64,000 nt of DNA from contig SFIQ01000014.1 in the NCBI GenBank assembly GCA_004555265.1, positions 1 to 64,000 of the forward strand, read 5' to 3'. The position numbers and the translations under genes are program-made. Below are positions 14,538 to 23,115 of this stretch, in pieces. The notes beneath the pieces were generated by a model. That model saw nothing but the letters and a program-made list of their open reading frames with translations, was not told the origin of the DNA and did not search any database. The number at the start of each line of letters is the position of its first letter. Within the stretch, counting starts at the first letter, position 1. Source of the stretch: Ruminococcus sp. (GTDB lineage: Bacteria > Bacillota > Clostridia > Oscillospirales > Acutalibacteraceae).

Positions 14538-17072
14538 TTAATTGATTTCGGATTTGAGCGTTTCAATAATCGAGTCTTTCTTGACTTTTGAGGTCGCATA
14601 TGCCATCGAAATCCCCGTGATAAAGAATACCGCGACAATTACACCGAGATAAATGCGCCAATCGGGGTGGAAAGCGAGGGTAAAGCCATCCGTCAAAGTT
14701 TTCCACATCAGCACGCTGATCATCAGGCTCAGCGGCAACCCGTATACGAGTGCTTTTAAGCCGTAAAACAGGCTTTCAAACCGCAGCATTTTCCGAAATC
14801 CTTTCGGCGTAACGCCCACGGATTTGAGCATCGCAAATTCCTTGCGCCGCAGGTCAATCCCTGTGGAGACGGTGTTAAAAATGTTGGCAACGGAAATCAG
14901 CGTCATAAGCGTGATAAACCCGTAAATAAACACCTGCATAATCAAAATGGTAGAGTTCATCATTTCCGTTTGCGCCACCGCGTCCATCACATAACTCTTT
15001 TCATACCCCTCGTTTTCAAGCAGTTTTTGGATGGTTTCCGCCGTTTCGGCGTGGGTTTTCGTTTCAATACCGACAATCGTTTGCGAAAAATCAAATTTTT
15101 CGCTTGCCACCGAAAGCGGCACGAACGCAGAGACCACAGACGGTTGCGATAAATCGTAGGCATACAAATCGGCGTTGCGGTAGCGTACCAGCCCTTTGAC
15201 CGTCACGGAAAAAGCCAATGTGCCGTTTTCGCTTTCGGGAATTTCCAACGCTGTGCCGACAACCGAATCCTCAAATATCGGTGCGGCGTTCACTTTGCGG
15301 TCGGCGCTGTTCATCACCAAAATCGGCAGTTCGCTGTCCGATGCTTGGTAAAATGTACGGTAATCGAGTTGGTTTTCAGTGCAAAGCGCGTTAAAATCTG
15401 CGTCATCTAACACATGGATACCAAGTACATATCCGTCTTTTACATATTTGTCTCGGTACGCAGTTTTTAAGTGTTTGCCGTCACAGCGCACTTTTGAAAA
15501 GTATGTGTTCAGCGCACTGTAATACTTGTCTACGCCGTTCATTTGCTCTAAATCGTTGTAAAGACGCGTTTTTTCCGTTTGCGGCGTTTCAATATACAGT
15601 TGATACGGCATTTTGCCCGACATTTGGTTGGCCTCTTGGAACATCGAACAGAATGTGTTGACCGACAAAAACAGAACGACCGACAGCACCAACGCGCTTG
15701 TAATGACGCGGGACTTTTTGCCGTTGCGTTTCATATTTTTATAGGCAAGCTCGCCCTCGTAGCCGAACACCTTGCGTATGATTTTCGGGGATTTCAGCTT
15801 GCGGGCTTTCACCTTGACATCACTCGTCTGCCGCAGGGCGTCAATCGGCGTGGTGCGCGAGGCGCGGCGAGCGGGGATATAGGCGGAAATCGCAATGGTC
15901 ACGATGCTCAACACCGCAATCACGGGCAAAATCCACCACGGGAATGAAAGCGTAAGCATCGATTCCATATTCAGTCCGCTTTTTTGGAGCAACGGCTGAA
16001 TGGCTTTAAAGGTGATGGCCATACCCAAAAGCCCGGCGCCAAAGCCCAGCGGAATCCCGACAACGCCCAAAACCGCGCCCTCAAAATAGACGGAACGGCG
16101 CTTTTGCGCTTTTGTTGCCCCCACCGAGGCGAGCATACCGAGATACCGTGAACGCTCGGACAAAGAAATACTGAATGCGTTGTAAATGAGCATGACGGAA
16201 GCGATGATAATCAGCGCCAAAATCATTTCGGAAAAGTGTAGAATAACCCGCATGCCTTCGTCCACATCGCGCACAATCCAGTTGTAGCGGAATAAATCTT
16301 TGTTGAATTCCAATTGTTTTGCCGAAAGACCTGCACTTGTTACCGCGTCTGTCAAAATGGATTCCGTGGCATTGTCCAGCGTGTTTGCGGTTAAGTAAAC
16401 CCCTGCATCGTCCACTTCCGCTTTGGAAAGTCCGCACAAAATCTGCGCGCCGCGCGTCGGCGGATTTTCTTCTAAAATCCCCACTACGGTAAAGGTTTTT
16501 TCGCCGGTGCTTTCAAAAGTTTCGCCGACGGTGTAGTTGGTGGCGGTCAAACGCTGTGCCCCGAATTCGTCTGTGGTGTAGCGCTTGCCGAGGTCAATCG
16601 TAACCTTGTCGCCGATATTCCATTTTAGCTCGTTTTTTTCCAAAAGTGAACGATTGACCATAATTTCGGTTTCATCTTTTGGGAAAGTACCGCTGTATTT
16701 GCCGGTGACAAAGGCGGTGAAATAATCGCGGTTGCCTGCCCCCATATCGCCTATCCCTAAGGACGCGCGCTTGTCATTGTGTAAGTTGAATGAATAAATA
16801 TCACCGTCCATCGCTTTGTAAGCGGCAACATATTTTAAATCCGTGTTTTTTTCAAGCGTTTCTATCTGCTGTTCGGTCGCAGAGGGGAGTACGGCGTGCC
16901 ATTCGCCGCCCATATACAGCAAATCGCGGGCATATAAAGCCGCAAGCGAGGTAACCGAAACGCAGGTCGCCGTCAGCATCGCAACGGAAATGATAATTCC
17001 GATGACAGTGATAACCGTGCGTTTTTTGTTTTCTTTTAAGTGCCGCAGGGTTAATGTATTTACGATATTCAT
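14538..17072 (-). CDS. ABC transporter permease, FtsX/MacB type
   Basis: An 844-residue protein with two FtsX-type permease units: a helix near residues 18-40, a large extracytoplasmic region, three helices between about 285 and 410, and a second copy of this plan, with the last helices near 710-830. FtsX motifs are seen at VSIPARRAS-like YIPARRASRTTP and at the end (ATSKVKKDSIIETLKSE). The family typically forms mechanotransmission or lipid/peptide export complexes linked to antimicrobial-peptide resistance. It overlaps the ATPase gene by ATGA, so the pair is coupled. No sensor kinase pair is adjacent, so the substrate is open. Confidence 0.9.
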   Translation of the reverse strand: MNIVNTLTLRHLKENKKRTVITVIGIIISVAMLTATCVSVTSLAALYARDLLYMGGEWHAVLPSATEQQIETLEKNTDLKYVAAYKAMDGDIYSFNLHNDKRASLGIGDMGAGNRDYFTAFVTGKYSGTFPKDETEIMVNRSLLEKNELKWNIGDKVTIDLGKRYTTDEFGAQRLTATNYTVGETFESTGEKTFTVVGILEENPPTRGAQILCGLSKAEVDDAGVYLTANTLDNATESILTDAVTSAGLSAKQLEFNKDLFRYNWIVRDVDEGMRVILHFSEMILALIIIASVMLIYNAFSISLSERSRYLGMLASVGATKAQKRRSVYFEGAVLGVVGIPLGFGAGLLGMAITFKAIQPLLQKSGLNMESMLTLSFPWWILPVIAVLSIVTIAISAYIPARRASRTTPIDALRQTSDVKVKARKLKSPKIIRKVFGYEGELAYKNMKRNGKKSRVITSALVLSVVLFLSVNTFCSMFQEANQMSGKMPYQLYIETPQTEKTRLYNDLEQMNGVDKYYSALNTYFSKVRCDGKHLKTAYRDKYVKDGYVLGIHVLDDADFNALCTENQLDYRTFYQASDSELPILVMNSADRKVNAAPIFEDSVVGTALEIPESENGTLAFSVTVKGLVRYRNADLYAYDLSQPSVVSAFVPLSVASEKFDFSQTIVGIETKTHAETAETIQKLLENEGYEKSYVMDAVAQTEMMNSTILIMQVFIYGFITLMTLISVANIFNTVSTGIDLRRKEFAMLKSVGVTPKGFRKMLRFESLFYGLKALVYGLPLSLMISVLMWKTLTDGFTLAFHPDWRIYLGVIVAVFFITGISMAYATSKVKKDSIIETLKSEIN

Positions 17073-17752
17073 ACCGACTGCACCTCGTCGCGGACAATTT
17101 TGCCGTCCTCTATTGCCAAAACGCGGTCAGCGGAAAGCGCGATATTCTCATCGTGCGTAATCACAATCACCGTTTGCTTGTATTCGCGGTTAAAACGGCG
17201 TAAAAGCGCCATAATTTCGCGGCTGTTTTCGCTGTCTAAGTTGCCGGTCGGCTCGTCCGCAAGCACAAGCGCGGGATTGTTCACAAGCGCCCTGCCGATG
17301 GAAACGCGCTGTTGCTGTCCGCCCGAAAGTTGATTGGGCAGATGATACAAACGGTTTTCAAGCCCCAACACCGAAACCAAGTTTTCGATCTGCTTGCGGT
17401 CGGGCTTCCTGCCGTCGAGCAACAGGGGAAGGGTGAGGTTTTCCTCTACGGTTAAAATCGGAATTAAGTTATAAAACTGATAAATTAAGCCGATTTGGCG
17501 GCGGCGGAAAATGGCGAGCGCCGTTTCATCTAATTTGCCGATGTCCGTGCCGCCGATGTTGACGCTGCCCGAGGTCGGCGTGTCCACCCCACCCAAAATG
17601 TGTAAAAGGGTGGATTTTCCCGAGCCGGACGGCCCCACAATCGCCAAAAACTGCCCTTGCGGAACGGTAAACGAAACATCATCGAGCGCGTGTACCTGTG
17701 TGTCGCCTTTGCCGTATGTTTTTGAGAGATGTTCTACCTTTACAATGTCCAT
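17069..17752 (-). CDS. ABC transporter ATP-binding protein (LolD/MacB family)
   Basis: A 227-residue ATPase with Walker A GPSGSGKST (40-48), Q-loop, signature LSGGQQQRVSIGRAL, and Walker B VLADEPTGNLD. It powers the FtsX-type permease encoded directly downstream. The start at 17752 follows AAAGGAG; a longer in-frame extension lacks a ribosome site. The leader sequence GGAGAACACTATGGA is closely similar to that of the DUF1292 gene at 18558. Confidence 0.93.
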   Translation of the reverse strand: MDIVKVEHLSKTYGKGDTQVHALDDVSFTVPQGQFLAIVGPSGSGKSTLLHILGGVDTPTSGSVNIGGTDIGKLDETALAIFRRRQIGLIYQFYNLIPILTVEENLTLPLLLDGRKPDRKQIENLVSVLGLENRLYHLPNQLSGGQQQRVSIGRALVNNPALVLADEPTGNLDSENSREIMALLRRFNREYKQTVIVITHDENIALSADRVLAIEDGKIVRDEVQSV

Positions 17753-17989
17753 AGTGTTCTCCTTTCTGTCGGAGAGAACTTCATCGGATGCGCAGACCGT
17801 GTGTTCTCTCAACTTGCCCCTCATTCTAAACGGCAAATCTTACAACTCGGTGAATTTTCGCTTACAGTTTTGTCACTTTTCTTTTTTATACACCCGCGGG
17901 AACGACCTTCGTGTCGTTCCGTAACGCTTGTCAAATTCTGCGTCGGCGGGAAGTCCTTGCACCCATTTCGCACATCGCCAAAATCACTA

Positions 17990-18180
17990 AAAAAGCGCCC
18001 CGACCGAACAGTCGGAACGCTTGTACTTTGTGCAATCCCCGCCCGACCGCACACGGCAAATAATAACCTGCAAATCAGCAGGTGGGTGTCTTTCCTCGGG
18101 TTTAGTGCTCCCAACGTCCGCAAAACTGCGGGAGGTCTGCACACCGCCTCGGAATTCCGACTCCCGATAAAAACGTGTTG
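17990..18180 (-). ncRNA. Candidate 6S-like RNA
   Basis: A minus-strand, non-coding, GC-rich region of about 190 nt between two genes. It has a -10-like TACAAT (18193-18188, weak -35) before it and a clear terminator at its end (stem 18021-18011 with 18004-17994, then TTTTTT). Inside are hairpins CTCCCGCA...TGCGG/GGGAG and ACCTGC/GCAGGT, plus a GGTGT/ACACC closing helix, leaving a large internal bubble with GCACTAAACCCGAGGAAAGACACC on one side. Length and the bubble-plus-hairpin plan resemble 6S RNA (ssrS), which binds SigA-RNA polymerase. No strict consensus could be checked, so other classes remain possible. Confidence 0.5.
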
Positions 18181-18255
18181 GGTTAATATTGTACCGTGCG
18201 TTTGTCGCATCGGGCAGGTTAAAATCAGTATGTGTAAATGTGTACGAAAAATACC

Positions 18256-18558
18256 TTATTCTTCGTCCTCGGCAATATCAAATAAATCCGAAAGACGCTC
18301 TTCAAAAATGCTGCCGATTTCGTTGAATTCGTCCTCATCCTCAATCGGCTCTAAATAGGTTTCGCCGTCCTCCTCGCTGACCTTTAAGATGATCAACTCG
18401 CCGTCGTCCTCTAAAATTTCCTCTGCCTCATCATACACAGGCAACAGCGCCACATAGCGCGCGTCGTCGGTTTCAATGCGGTCTAATTCCTCAAAAATAT
18501 GCTCTGCGCCGTCCTCATCGACCACGCTGACAATGTCGGGATTGTAGTTTTCGTCCAT
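18256..18558 (-). CDS. DUF1292 protein (YrzB-like)
   Basis: A 100-residue, very acidic protein (VDEDGAEHIFE, LIILKVSEEDGETYLEPIEDEDEF) matching DUF1292, a family widespread in Firmicutes and of unknown role. In many relatives the gene sits beside the Holliday-junction resolvase gene yqgF and alaS; here it is alone. The start at 18558 follows AAAGGAG at the right distance. Confidence 0.85.
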   Translation of the reverse strand: MDENYNPDIVSVVDEDGAEHIFEELDRIETDDARYVALLPVYDEAEEILEDDGELIILKVSEEDGETYLEPIEDEDEFNEIGSIFEERLSDLFDIAEDEE

Positions 18559-18716
18559 AGTGTTCTCCTTTGTGTGTTCTGTACTCATTTTACCCCGAAA
18601 ATGCCAAACAGTCAACTGTAAAAAACTGCTTGCCGGGAAAATCGCTTGTATTTTTGGGCAACTTACACAAATCCGTCTATTTATCTATAAATTTTATGAA
18701 ATTGCATAAAAAACTA

Positions 18717-18744
18717 TTGACATTTAACAAAACTGTGCTATACT
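18717..18744 (+). promoter_or_regulatory. SigA promoter of the unassigned structured RNA
   Basis: TTGACA (18717-18722), 16 nt, TATACT (18739-18744). +1 is expected near 18751. No protein start with a ribosome site follows. Confidence 0.75.
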
Positions 18745-18750
18745 GTAAGT

Positions 18751-19117
18751 GAACAAAGGGAGAAACCCTGAAGAGGCGAAGGACCTCGGTTCTGAAAAGC
18801 CCTTTGTTACATTGCGAAAGTGAGTTGGGAGGCGAATCCAATGTACTGTTTAGAAGAACCGCAGCATTCGGTTCGCTGTGCTTTGCGGTAAATTCGACGG
18901 GCAGAAAGTGATGACCCCGTATACCGTAAGAAACAAATGCATGAAAATGTTCTAAATTGGGTACGAGAAAAACAGAAACAAAAACGATTTCCGTTTCCCG
19001 TTGCCGCAAAGAACAGCAAGATAGATTTCGGTATCAAAAAAACAAATTTGTATGTAACCCGTTGACAATTCAATATGAAAAAGCGCGCGCCGCAGAAGAA
19101 ATTCTGCGGCGTGTTTT
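18751..19117 (+). ncRNA. Unassigned structured RNA of about 370 nt
   Basis: A free-standing transcription unit lying opposite to its flanking genes, with a consensus promoter, no sensible reading frame, and a strong terminator. Foldable elements, in order: closing helix AACAAAGGG/CCCTTTGTT (about 18752-18807) enclosing AGAA-ACC/GGTTCT and GAGG-CGAAGGA-CCTC; a hairpin TTGG-GAGGCGAAT-CCAA; ACCGCA/TGCGGT enclosing AGCA/TGCT; and GTATACCGT/GGGTAC-type pairings further on. The two loops share GGCGAA. It is not tmRNA, RNase P, SRP, a T-box or a common riboswitch by motif. A raiA-type or another large clostridial RNA class is conceivable but not shown. Confidence 0.6.
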
Positions 19118-19119
19118 TT
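19083..19119. terminator. Bidirectional terminator
   Basis: Stem GCCGCAGAA/TTCTGCGGC (19089-19097/19102-19110), flanked by GCGC and GTGTTTTTT. It ends the structured RNA on the plus strand and the Spx/ArsC-like operon on the minus strand. Confidence 0.85.
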
Positions 19120-19125
19120 GTCGTT

Positions 19126-19482
19126 TTATTTATTTTTCAGCACTTCGTACCATTCTTTTTCCCGAAACCCGGTTAAGACAGCATTTTCCGCAATCAGCAG
19201 GGGACGCTTCACAAGCATACCGTCCGTGGCAAGCAACCGTAATTGTTCTTCCTCGGTCATCGCGGGCAATTTGTCTTTTAACTGCATGGATTTATACAAA
19301 AGACCGCTTGTGTTAAAGAATTTTTTAAGTGGCAGACCGCTTTGCGTGTGCCACGCCTTTAATTCCGCATAGGTTGGGTTTTCTTCTTTGATGTTGCGCG
19401 TCTCGACCGCAAATCCGTTGTCCGAAAGCCATTTTTTTGCCTTTTGGCAGGTCGTGCATTTGGGATATTCCAAAAAAAGCAT
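19126..19482 (-). CDS. ArsC/Spx-family thioredoxin-fold protein
   Basis: A 118-residue ArsC-like protein with the redox motif CTTCQKAKKWL at residues 9-12 and the family end (VKRPLLI, VLTGFREKEW). Relatives include glutaredoxin-type arsenate reductases, YffB, and the RNA polymerase regulators Spx/MgsR. The CxxC form is closest to Spx/MgsR-like proteins, but Spx features beyond CxxC cannot be judged, so the role (redox-sensing regulator or reductase) stays open. It is 25 nt downstream of pyk and likely cotranscribed. Confidence 0.85.
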   Translation of the reverse strand: MLFLEYPKCTTCQKAKKWLSDNGFAVETRNIKEENPTYAELKAWHTQSGLPLKKFFNTSGLLYKSMQLKDKLPAMTEEEQLRLLATDGMLVKRPLLIAENAVLTGFREKEWYEVLKNK

Positions 19483-19507
19483 TGTCTTTTTCCTTTCTGC
19501 CGAATTT

Positions 19508-20926
19508 TTACAGCTTTTCGACTTTGAGCATATTGGTCGTGCCCGAAATTCCCAAAGGAATGCCCGCGGTAATCACAACCACATCGCCCGCCGTGACCAG
19601 CTCGTTTTTGCGGGCAACCTCGACCGCGTGCGAGAACAGTTCATCGGTGTTTTTCTTTTCGTCGCATAAAAGCGGCACAACGCCCCACGATAAATTCATT
19701 TGACGGCAAACGGTTTCGTCTGTGGTGCAACCGATAATCATACACTGCGGGCGGTGTTTGGAAATCATACGCGCGGTGGAGCCGCTTTTGGTCACGGTGA
19801 TAATCGCCTTTGCGCCGAGGTCGTGCGCCGTGGTGACCGTCGCGTGCGAAATGGCGTCGGTAATGCGGCGGTTTGCCTCTGCTGCGGCATTGTTAAAATG
19901 GATTACATAGTCAATTTGCCCTTCGGTGGTTTCGGCAATGCGCGACATCGTTTCCACCGATTCCACAGGGTGCGCGCCCGCCGCCGTTTCACCGGACAGC
20001 ATAATCGCCGAGGTGCCGTCATAAATCGCGTTGGCGACATCGGTGATTTCTGCACGCGTGGGGCGGGGATTGGTAATCATAGATTCGAGCATTTGTGTTG
20101 CCGTAATGACCTGCTTGCCCGCACGGTACGCTTTTTGAATAATCTTTTTCTGAATGGAGGGGATCATTTCAAACGGAATTTCCACGCCCATATCGCCGCG
20201 CGCAACCATCACGCCGTCTGCCTCGTCAATGATTTCGTCAATGTTACGCACGCCGTCCATATTTTCAATTTTGGCAATGATGCGCACCTTGCGCCAACCG
20301 AGAGCATTGGTGAATTTACGCAAATACGCAACATCCGCCGCCGTGCGCACAAACGAAGCGGCAATGTAATCAAAACCGAGCCTCGCGCCGAATTCCAAGT
20401 CGGACATATCCCGTTCGGAAAGATAGGGCATGGAAAGCGCCACCCCGGGCACATTCACACCCTTGCGGTCGGAAAGCACGCCGCCGTCTTGCACGGTGCA
20501 GACAATATCGGTGTCACTGATTTTTTTCACCTTCATGGAAATAAGCCCATCGTTGATGAGAATTCGCGTGCCGACCGTGACATCGCGCGGCAGTTCGCCA
20601 AACGAAACGGAAGCAATTTTGTCGTCGCAAGGCACATCGCGGGTGGTCAGGGTGTATTCGTCGCCCGAAGCAATTTCCACCGGTTTGTGGTCTTTGAAAA
20701 TGCCCAAACGAATTTCGGGCCCTTTGGTATCCAGCATCGTGGCAATCGGTAAGCCCAACTTTTTGCGGGCGGCAAGCACTTCCTGAAAACGGGTTTCGTG
20801 GGTTTGGTAATCCCCGTGCGAGAAGTTAAACCGCGCCACATTCATTCCTGCGCGCATCATATTTTCTAAAATTTCGGGCTTGTCCGTAGACGGCCCTACC
20901 GTACAAATAATTTTTGTTTTCCGCAT
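19508..20926 (-). CDS. pyk: Pyruvate kinase
   Basis: A 472-residue enzyme converting phosphoenolpyruvate and ADP to pyruvate and ATP, the last step of glycolysis. Visible are TKIICTVGPS at the N-terminus, the FNFSHGD substrate loop, MVARGDMGVEIP (metal and phosphate binding) and the TATQMLESM signature. Length matches the classical form; the extra C-terminal PEP-utiliser domain found in Bacillus is absent. The start at 20926 has AAAGGTGA upstream. A SigA promoter is well placed. Confidence 0.97.
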   Translation of the reverse strand: MRKTKIICTVGPSTDKPEILENMMRAGMNVARFNFSHGDYQTHETRFQEVLAARKKLGLPIATMLDTKGPEIRLGIFKDHKPVEIASGDEYTLTTRDVPCDDKIASVSFGELPRDVTVGTRILINDGLISMKVKKISDTDIVCTVQDGGVLSDRKGVNVPGVALSMPYLSERDMSDLEFGARLGFDYIAASFVRTAADVAYLRKFTNALGWRKVRIIAKIENMDGVRNIDEIIDEADGVMVARGDMGVEIPFEMIPSIQKKIIQKAYRAGKQVITATQMLESMITNPRPTRAEITDVANAIYDGTSAIMLSGETAAGAHPVESVETMSRIAETTEGQIDYVIHFNNAAAEANRRITDAISHATVTTAHDLGAKAIITVTKSGSTARMISKHRPQCMIIGCTTDETVCRQMNLSWGVVPLLCDEKKNTDELFSHAVEVARKNELVTAGDVVVITAGIPLGISGTTNMLKVEKL

Positions 20927-20983
20927 TGAAATCACCTTTCGCAAAATACGAGGAAACAGAAGTTCCAAATTTTCCTCAAATAC

Positions 20984-21012
20984 ATCATATCCTTAATTTT
21001 GTCAAATGTCAA
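20984..21012 (-). promoter_or_regulatory. pyk: SigA promoter of pyk
   Basis: On the minus strand: TTGACA (21012-21007), 17 nt, TATGAT (20989-20984). Confidence 0.75.
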
Positions 21013-21065
21013 GAGGATTTCTGTCCTTTTTCGCTTTAAAATAGTATGCCGAAAGGGACGATAAA

Positions 21066-21107
21066 AAATCCCTGCCGTCATGCAAGTGTATGCACACGGC
21101 AGGGATT
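21066..21107 (-). terminator. Terminator between ilvC and pyk
   Basis: A perfect 12-bp stem AATCCCTGCCGT/ACGGCAGGGATT with A/T tracts; on the minus strand it is followed by TTTTTTAT. Confidence 0.85.
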
Positions 21108-21141
21108 CTATGTTTTTGTGCTTTACTGCGAAAAACAGGAA

Positions 21142-22167
21142 TCAGTTGTTGATGAATTTATCTTTTTCATCGTTCCAACTATACAGTTTTCTGACTTCCT
21201 CACCGACTTTTTCCGACGGATGCTCGGCGGCCAGTTTGCGCATTGCCTTAAAGTGAACCTGACGGCCTGCGGGGGACATATCCAACAGGAATTCTTTGGC
21301 AAAGGTGCCGTCCTGAATGTCGGAAAGGATTTTCTTCATGGCCTTTTTGGTTTCTTCGGTAATCAACTTCGGACCGGTGACATAGTCGCCGTATTCTGCG
21401 GTGTTGGAAATGGAGTAACGCATCCCGGCGAAACCGCTTTGATAAATCAAATCGACGATTAACTTCATTTCGTGAATGCACTCAAAGTATGCGTTGCGCG
21501 GGTCATAGCCTGCTTCGCAAAGGGTTTCAAAGCCCGCTTGCATCAGCGCGCAAACGCCGCCGCAAAGCACAGCCTGCTCACCGAACAGGTCGGTTTCGGT
21601 CTCGGTGCGGAAGGTTGTTTCCAAAACGCCGGCTCTTGCACCGCCGATGGCAAGTGCATACGCAAGCGCCATATCAAGCGCTCTGCCGGTGGCGTCCTGC
21701 TGCACAGCGACCAAGCAAGGAACGCCCTTGCCCGCCTGATATTCCGAACGGACGGTATGACCGGGGCCTTTCGGCGCAACCATGGTGACATCGACATCTT
21801 TCGGCGGAGTAATGCAGCCGAAGTGAATGTTGAAGCCGTGTGCGAACATCAGCATATTGCCTGCTTCCAAGTTCGGCTCAATATCTTTCTTATACATATC
21901 TGCCTGCAACTCATCGTTGATGAGAATCATGATAATGTCGGCTTTTTTTGCCGCTTCTGCCGCGGTGTAAACCTCAAAGCCCTGCTTTTCTGCCTTTGCC
22001 CAGGATTTACTGCCCTCGTAAAGGCCGATGATCACATTGCAGCCCGAATCTTTCGCGTTGAGCGCGTGTGCGTGCCCTTGGCTGCCGTAGCCGATAACGG
22101 CAATCGTTTTGCCGTCGAGCAGGGAAAGGTTGCAGTCCTCTTGATAAAACATTCTTGCTTCTGCCAT
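21142..22167 (-). CDS. ilvC: Ketol-acid reductoisomerase
   Basis: A 341-residue class I enzyme of branched-chain amino acid synthesis that isomerises and reduces acetolactate using NADPH and Mg. Visible are the Rossmann motif VIGYGSQGHAHA (residues 24-35), KGPGHTVR, and metal-binding acidic segments (ETETDLFGEQ, ECIHEMKLIVDLIYQSGF). No other ilv gene lies beside it. The upstream region contains two FadR-type operator sequences and the next gene upstream encodes a FadR-type regulator, so local repression is likely. Confidence 0.97.
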   Translation of the reverse strand: MAEARMFYQEDCNLSLLDGKTIAVIGYGSQGHAHALNAKDSGCNVIIGLYEGSKSWAKAEKQGFEVYTAAEAAKKADIIMILINDELQADMYKKDIEPNLEAGNMLMFAHGFNIHFGCITPPKDVDVTMVAPKGPGHTVRSEYQAGKGVPCLVAVQQDATGRALDMALAYALAIGGARAGVLETTFRTETETDLFGEQAVLCGGVCALMQAGFETLCEAGYDPRNAYFECIHEMKLIVDLIYQSGFAGMRYSISNTAEYGDYVTGPKLITEETKKAMKKILSDIQDGTFAKEFLLDMSPAGRQVHFKAMRKLAAEHPSEKVGEEVRKLYSWNDEKDKFINN

Positions 22168-22199
22168 ATGTAGATGCCTCCAAAAAATAATATTTAGTG

Positions 22200-22231
22200 T
22201 TGTGTGACAACTTCATTTGGTTGTCATACAA
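22200..22231. promoter_or_regulatory. Paired FadR/GntR-type operators upstream of ilvC
   Basis: Two sites fit the TNGTNNNACNA pattern of FadR-subfamily regulators: TTGTGTGACAA (22200-22210) and TTGTCATACAA (22221-22231). Their centres are 21 bp apart, two helical turns. One covers the expected +1 and the other lies just downstream, a repressing position. Confidence 0.7.
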
Positions 22232-22233
22232 CT

Positions 22234-22261
22234 ATTATAACCGATTTCTTTCGCTTGTCAA
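22234..22261 (-). promoter_or_regulatory. ilvC: SigA promoter of ilvC
   Basis: On the minus strand: TTGACA (22261-22256), 16 nt, TATAAT (22239-22234). Confidence 0.8.
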
Positions 22262-22268
22262 CACTTTT

Positions 22269-22982
22269 TTACTGTTTTTCCAAAGAAATCTGTTCGTTGA
22301 GCACCGCGTGGTGCAAATGCACGGTGATTGCGCTTTTTAGGCCTTGTGCGTCGCGCTTTTCCAAAAAGTGCATAATCAAAATGTGGTCTTTGTATGCGTC
22401 CTCGGCAACGATGTCCAAATTGTAATTCAGTTCAAAGGTCTGTTCAATCGTCTGCGTCAGCATCGGCATAAACTGTCCCAAGAATTCATTGTGCGAAGCC
22501 TTAATCAGTGCGCCGTGAAACGCGCTTTCCGAAGCGATACGCTTTTTGCTTTGCGGATTTTGAAGAATTTGGTTTTGACATTCCTTGCCGAGTTTTAAAA
22601 TTTCCGCAATTTCGCTGTCCGTCGCGCGCTTGCAGGCGAGGGCGGCCGCCTCCGGCTCAAAAATCAACCGCGCTTCGTACAAATCCCGCAAGGTGACCTT
22701 CATTTCGGAAAGATTTTGCAAGGCAATGCCGCTTTTGGCATATTGGTCGATTTGCGCGGCAACAAATGTCCCGCGTCCGCGCCGCACTTCTAAAATGCCT
22801 TCATAGGTGAGCAACCGAATGGCCTCGCGCACCGTCGTACGGCTGACGCCGAGGTCGCGCGCCAACTCGTTTTCATTCGGCAGTTTTTCTCCGAACCCGT
22901 AAACGCGTTGTTCGGTAATCATTTTTTGCAGGGCTTCTGCGGTCTTTTGTGACAGGGTTTTCTTTTGCATAGGTATGCTCAT
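22269..22982 (-). CDS. GntR-family regulator, FadR/FCD subgroup
   Basis: A regulator of 237 residues. The N-terminal winged helix has LPNENELARDLGVSRTTVREAIRLL and the wing EVRRGRGTFV. The C-terminal helical FCD domain carries the metal- or ligand-binding pattern (DLYEARLIFEPE, FHGALIKASH, DHILIMHFLEKRD). Regulators of this type sense small organic acids such as pyruvate or lactate. It ends about 100 nt before ilvC, whose promoter bears two matching operators, so it probably controls ilvC and perhaps itself. The exact start is uncertain (22982 or 22970); neither has a strong ribosome site. Confidence 0.88.
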   Translation of the reverse strand: MSIPMQKKTLSQKTAEALQKMITEQRVYGFGEKLPNENELARDLGVSRTTVREAIRLLTYEGILEVRRGRGTFVAAQIDQYAKSGIALQNLSEMKVTLRDLYEARLIFEPEAAALACKRATDSEIAEILKLGKECQNQILQNPQSKKRIASESAFHGALIKASHNEFLGQFMPMLTQTIEQTFELNYNLDIVAEDAYKDHILIMHFLEKRDAQGLKSAITVHLHHAVLNEQISLEKQ

Positions 22983-23115
22983 TCGCTTTCTCGGAACAAT
23001 ATTTACAATACTATACAATAACTTTTCAAAAAATGCAAAACAATTTTTACAAGCGCGCCGTTCGCACCACCCGTTTTCCGTTTGCGTACAATAATAAAAA
23101 ACAGGTGTGGTTTTT

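Noticed and set aside
18751..19117. tmRNA (ssrA), because of a TTCGACGGG stretch
   Set aside because: No GGGG start 7 nt before it, no tag reading frame ending in an ANDNYA-type peptide, no tRNA-like 3' end with T-arm and CCA.
19700..20752. Long plus-strand reading frame opposite pyk
   Set aside because: Antisense to a clear pyruvate kinase, with unnatural His/Arg-rich composition.
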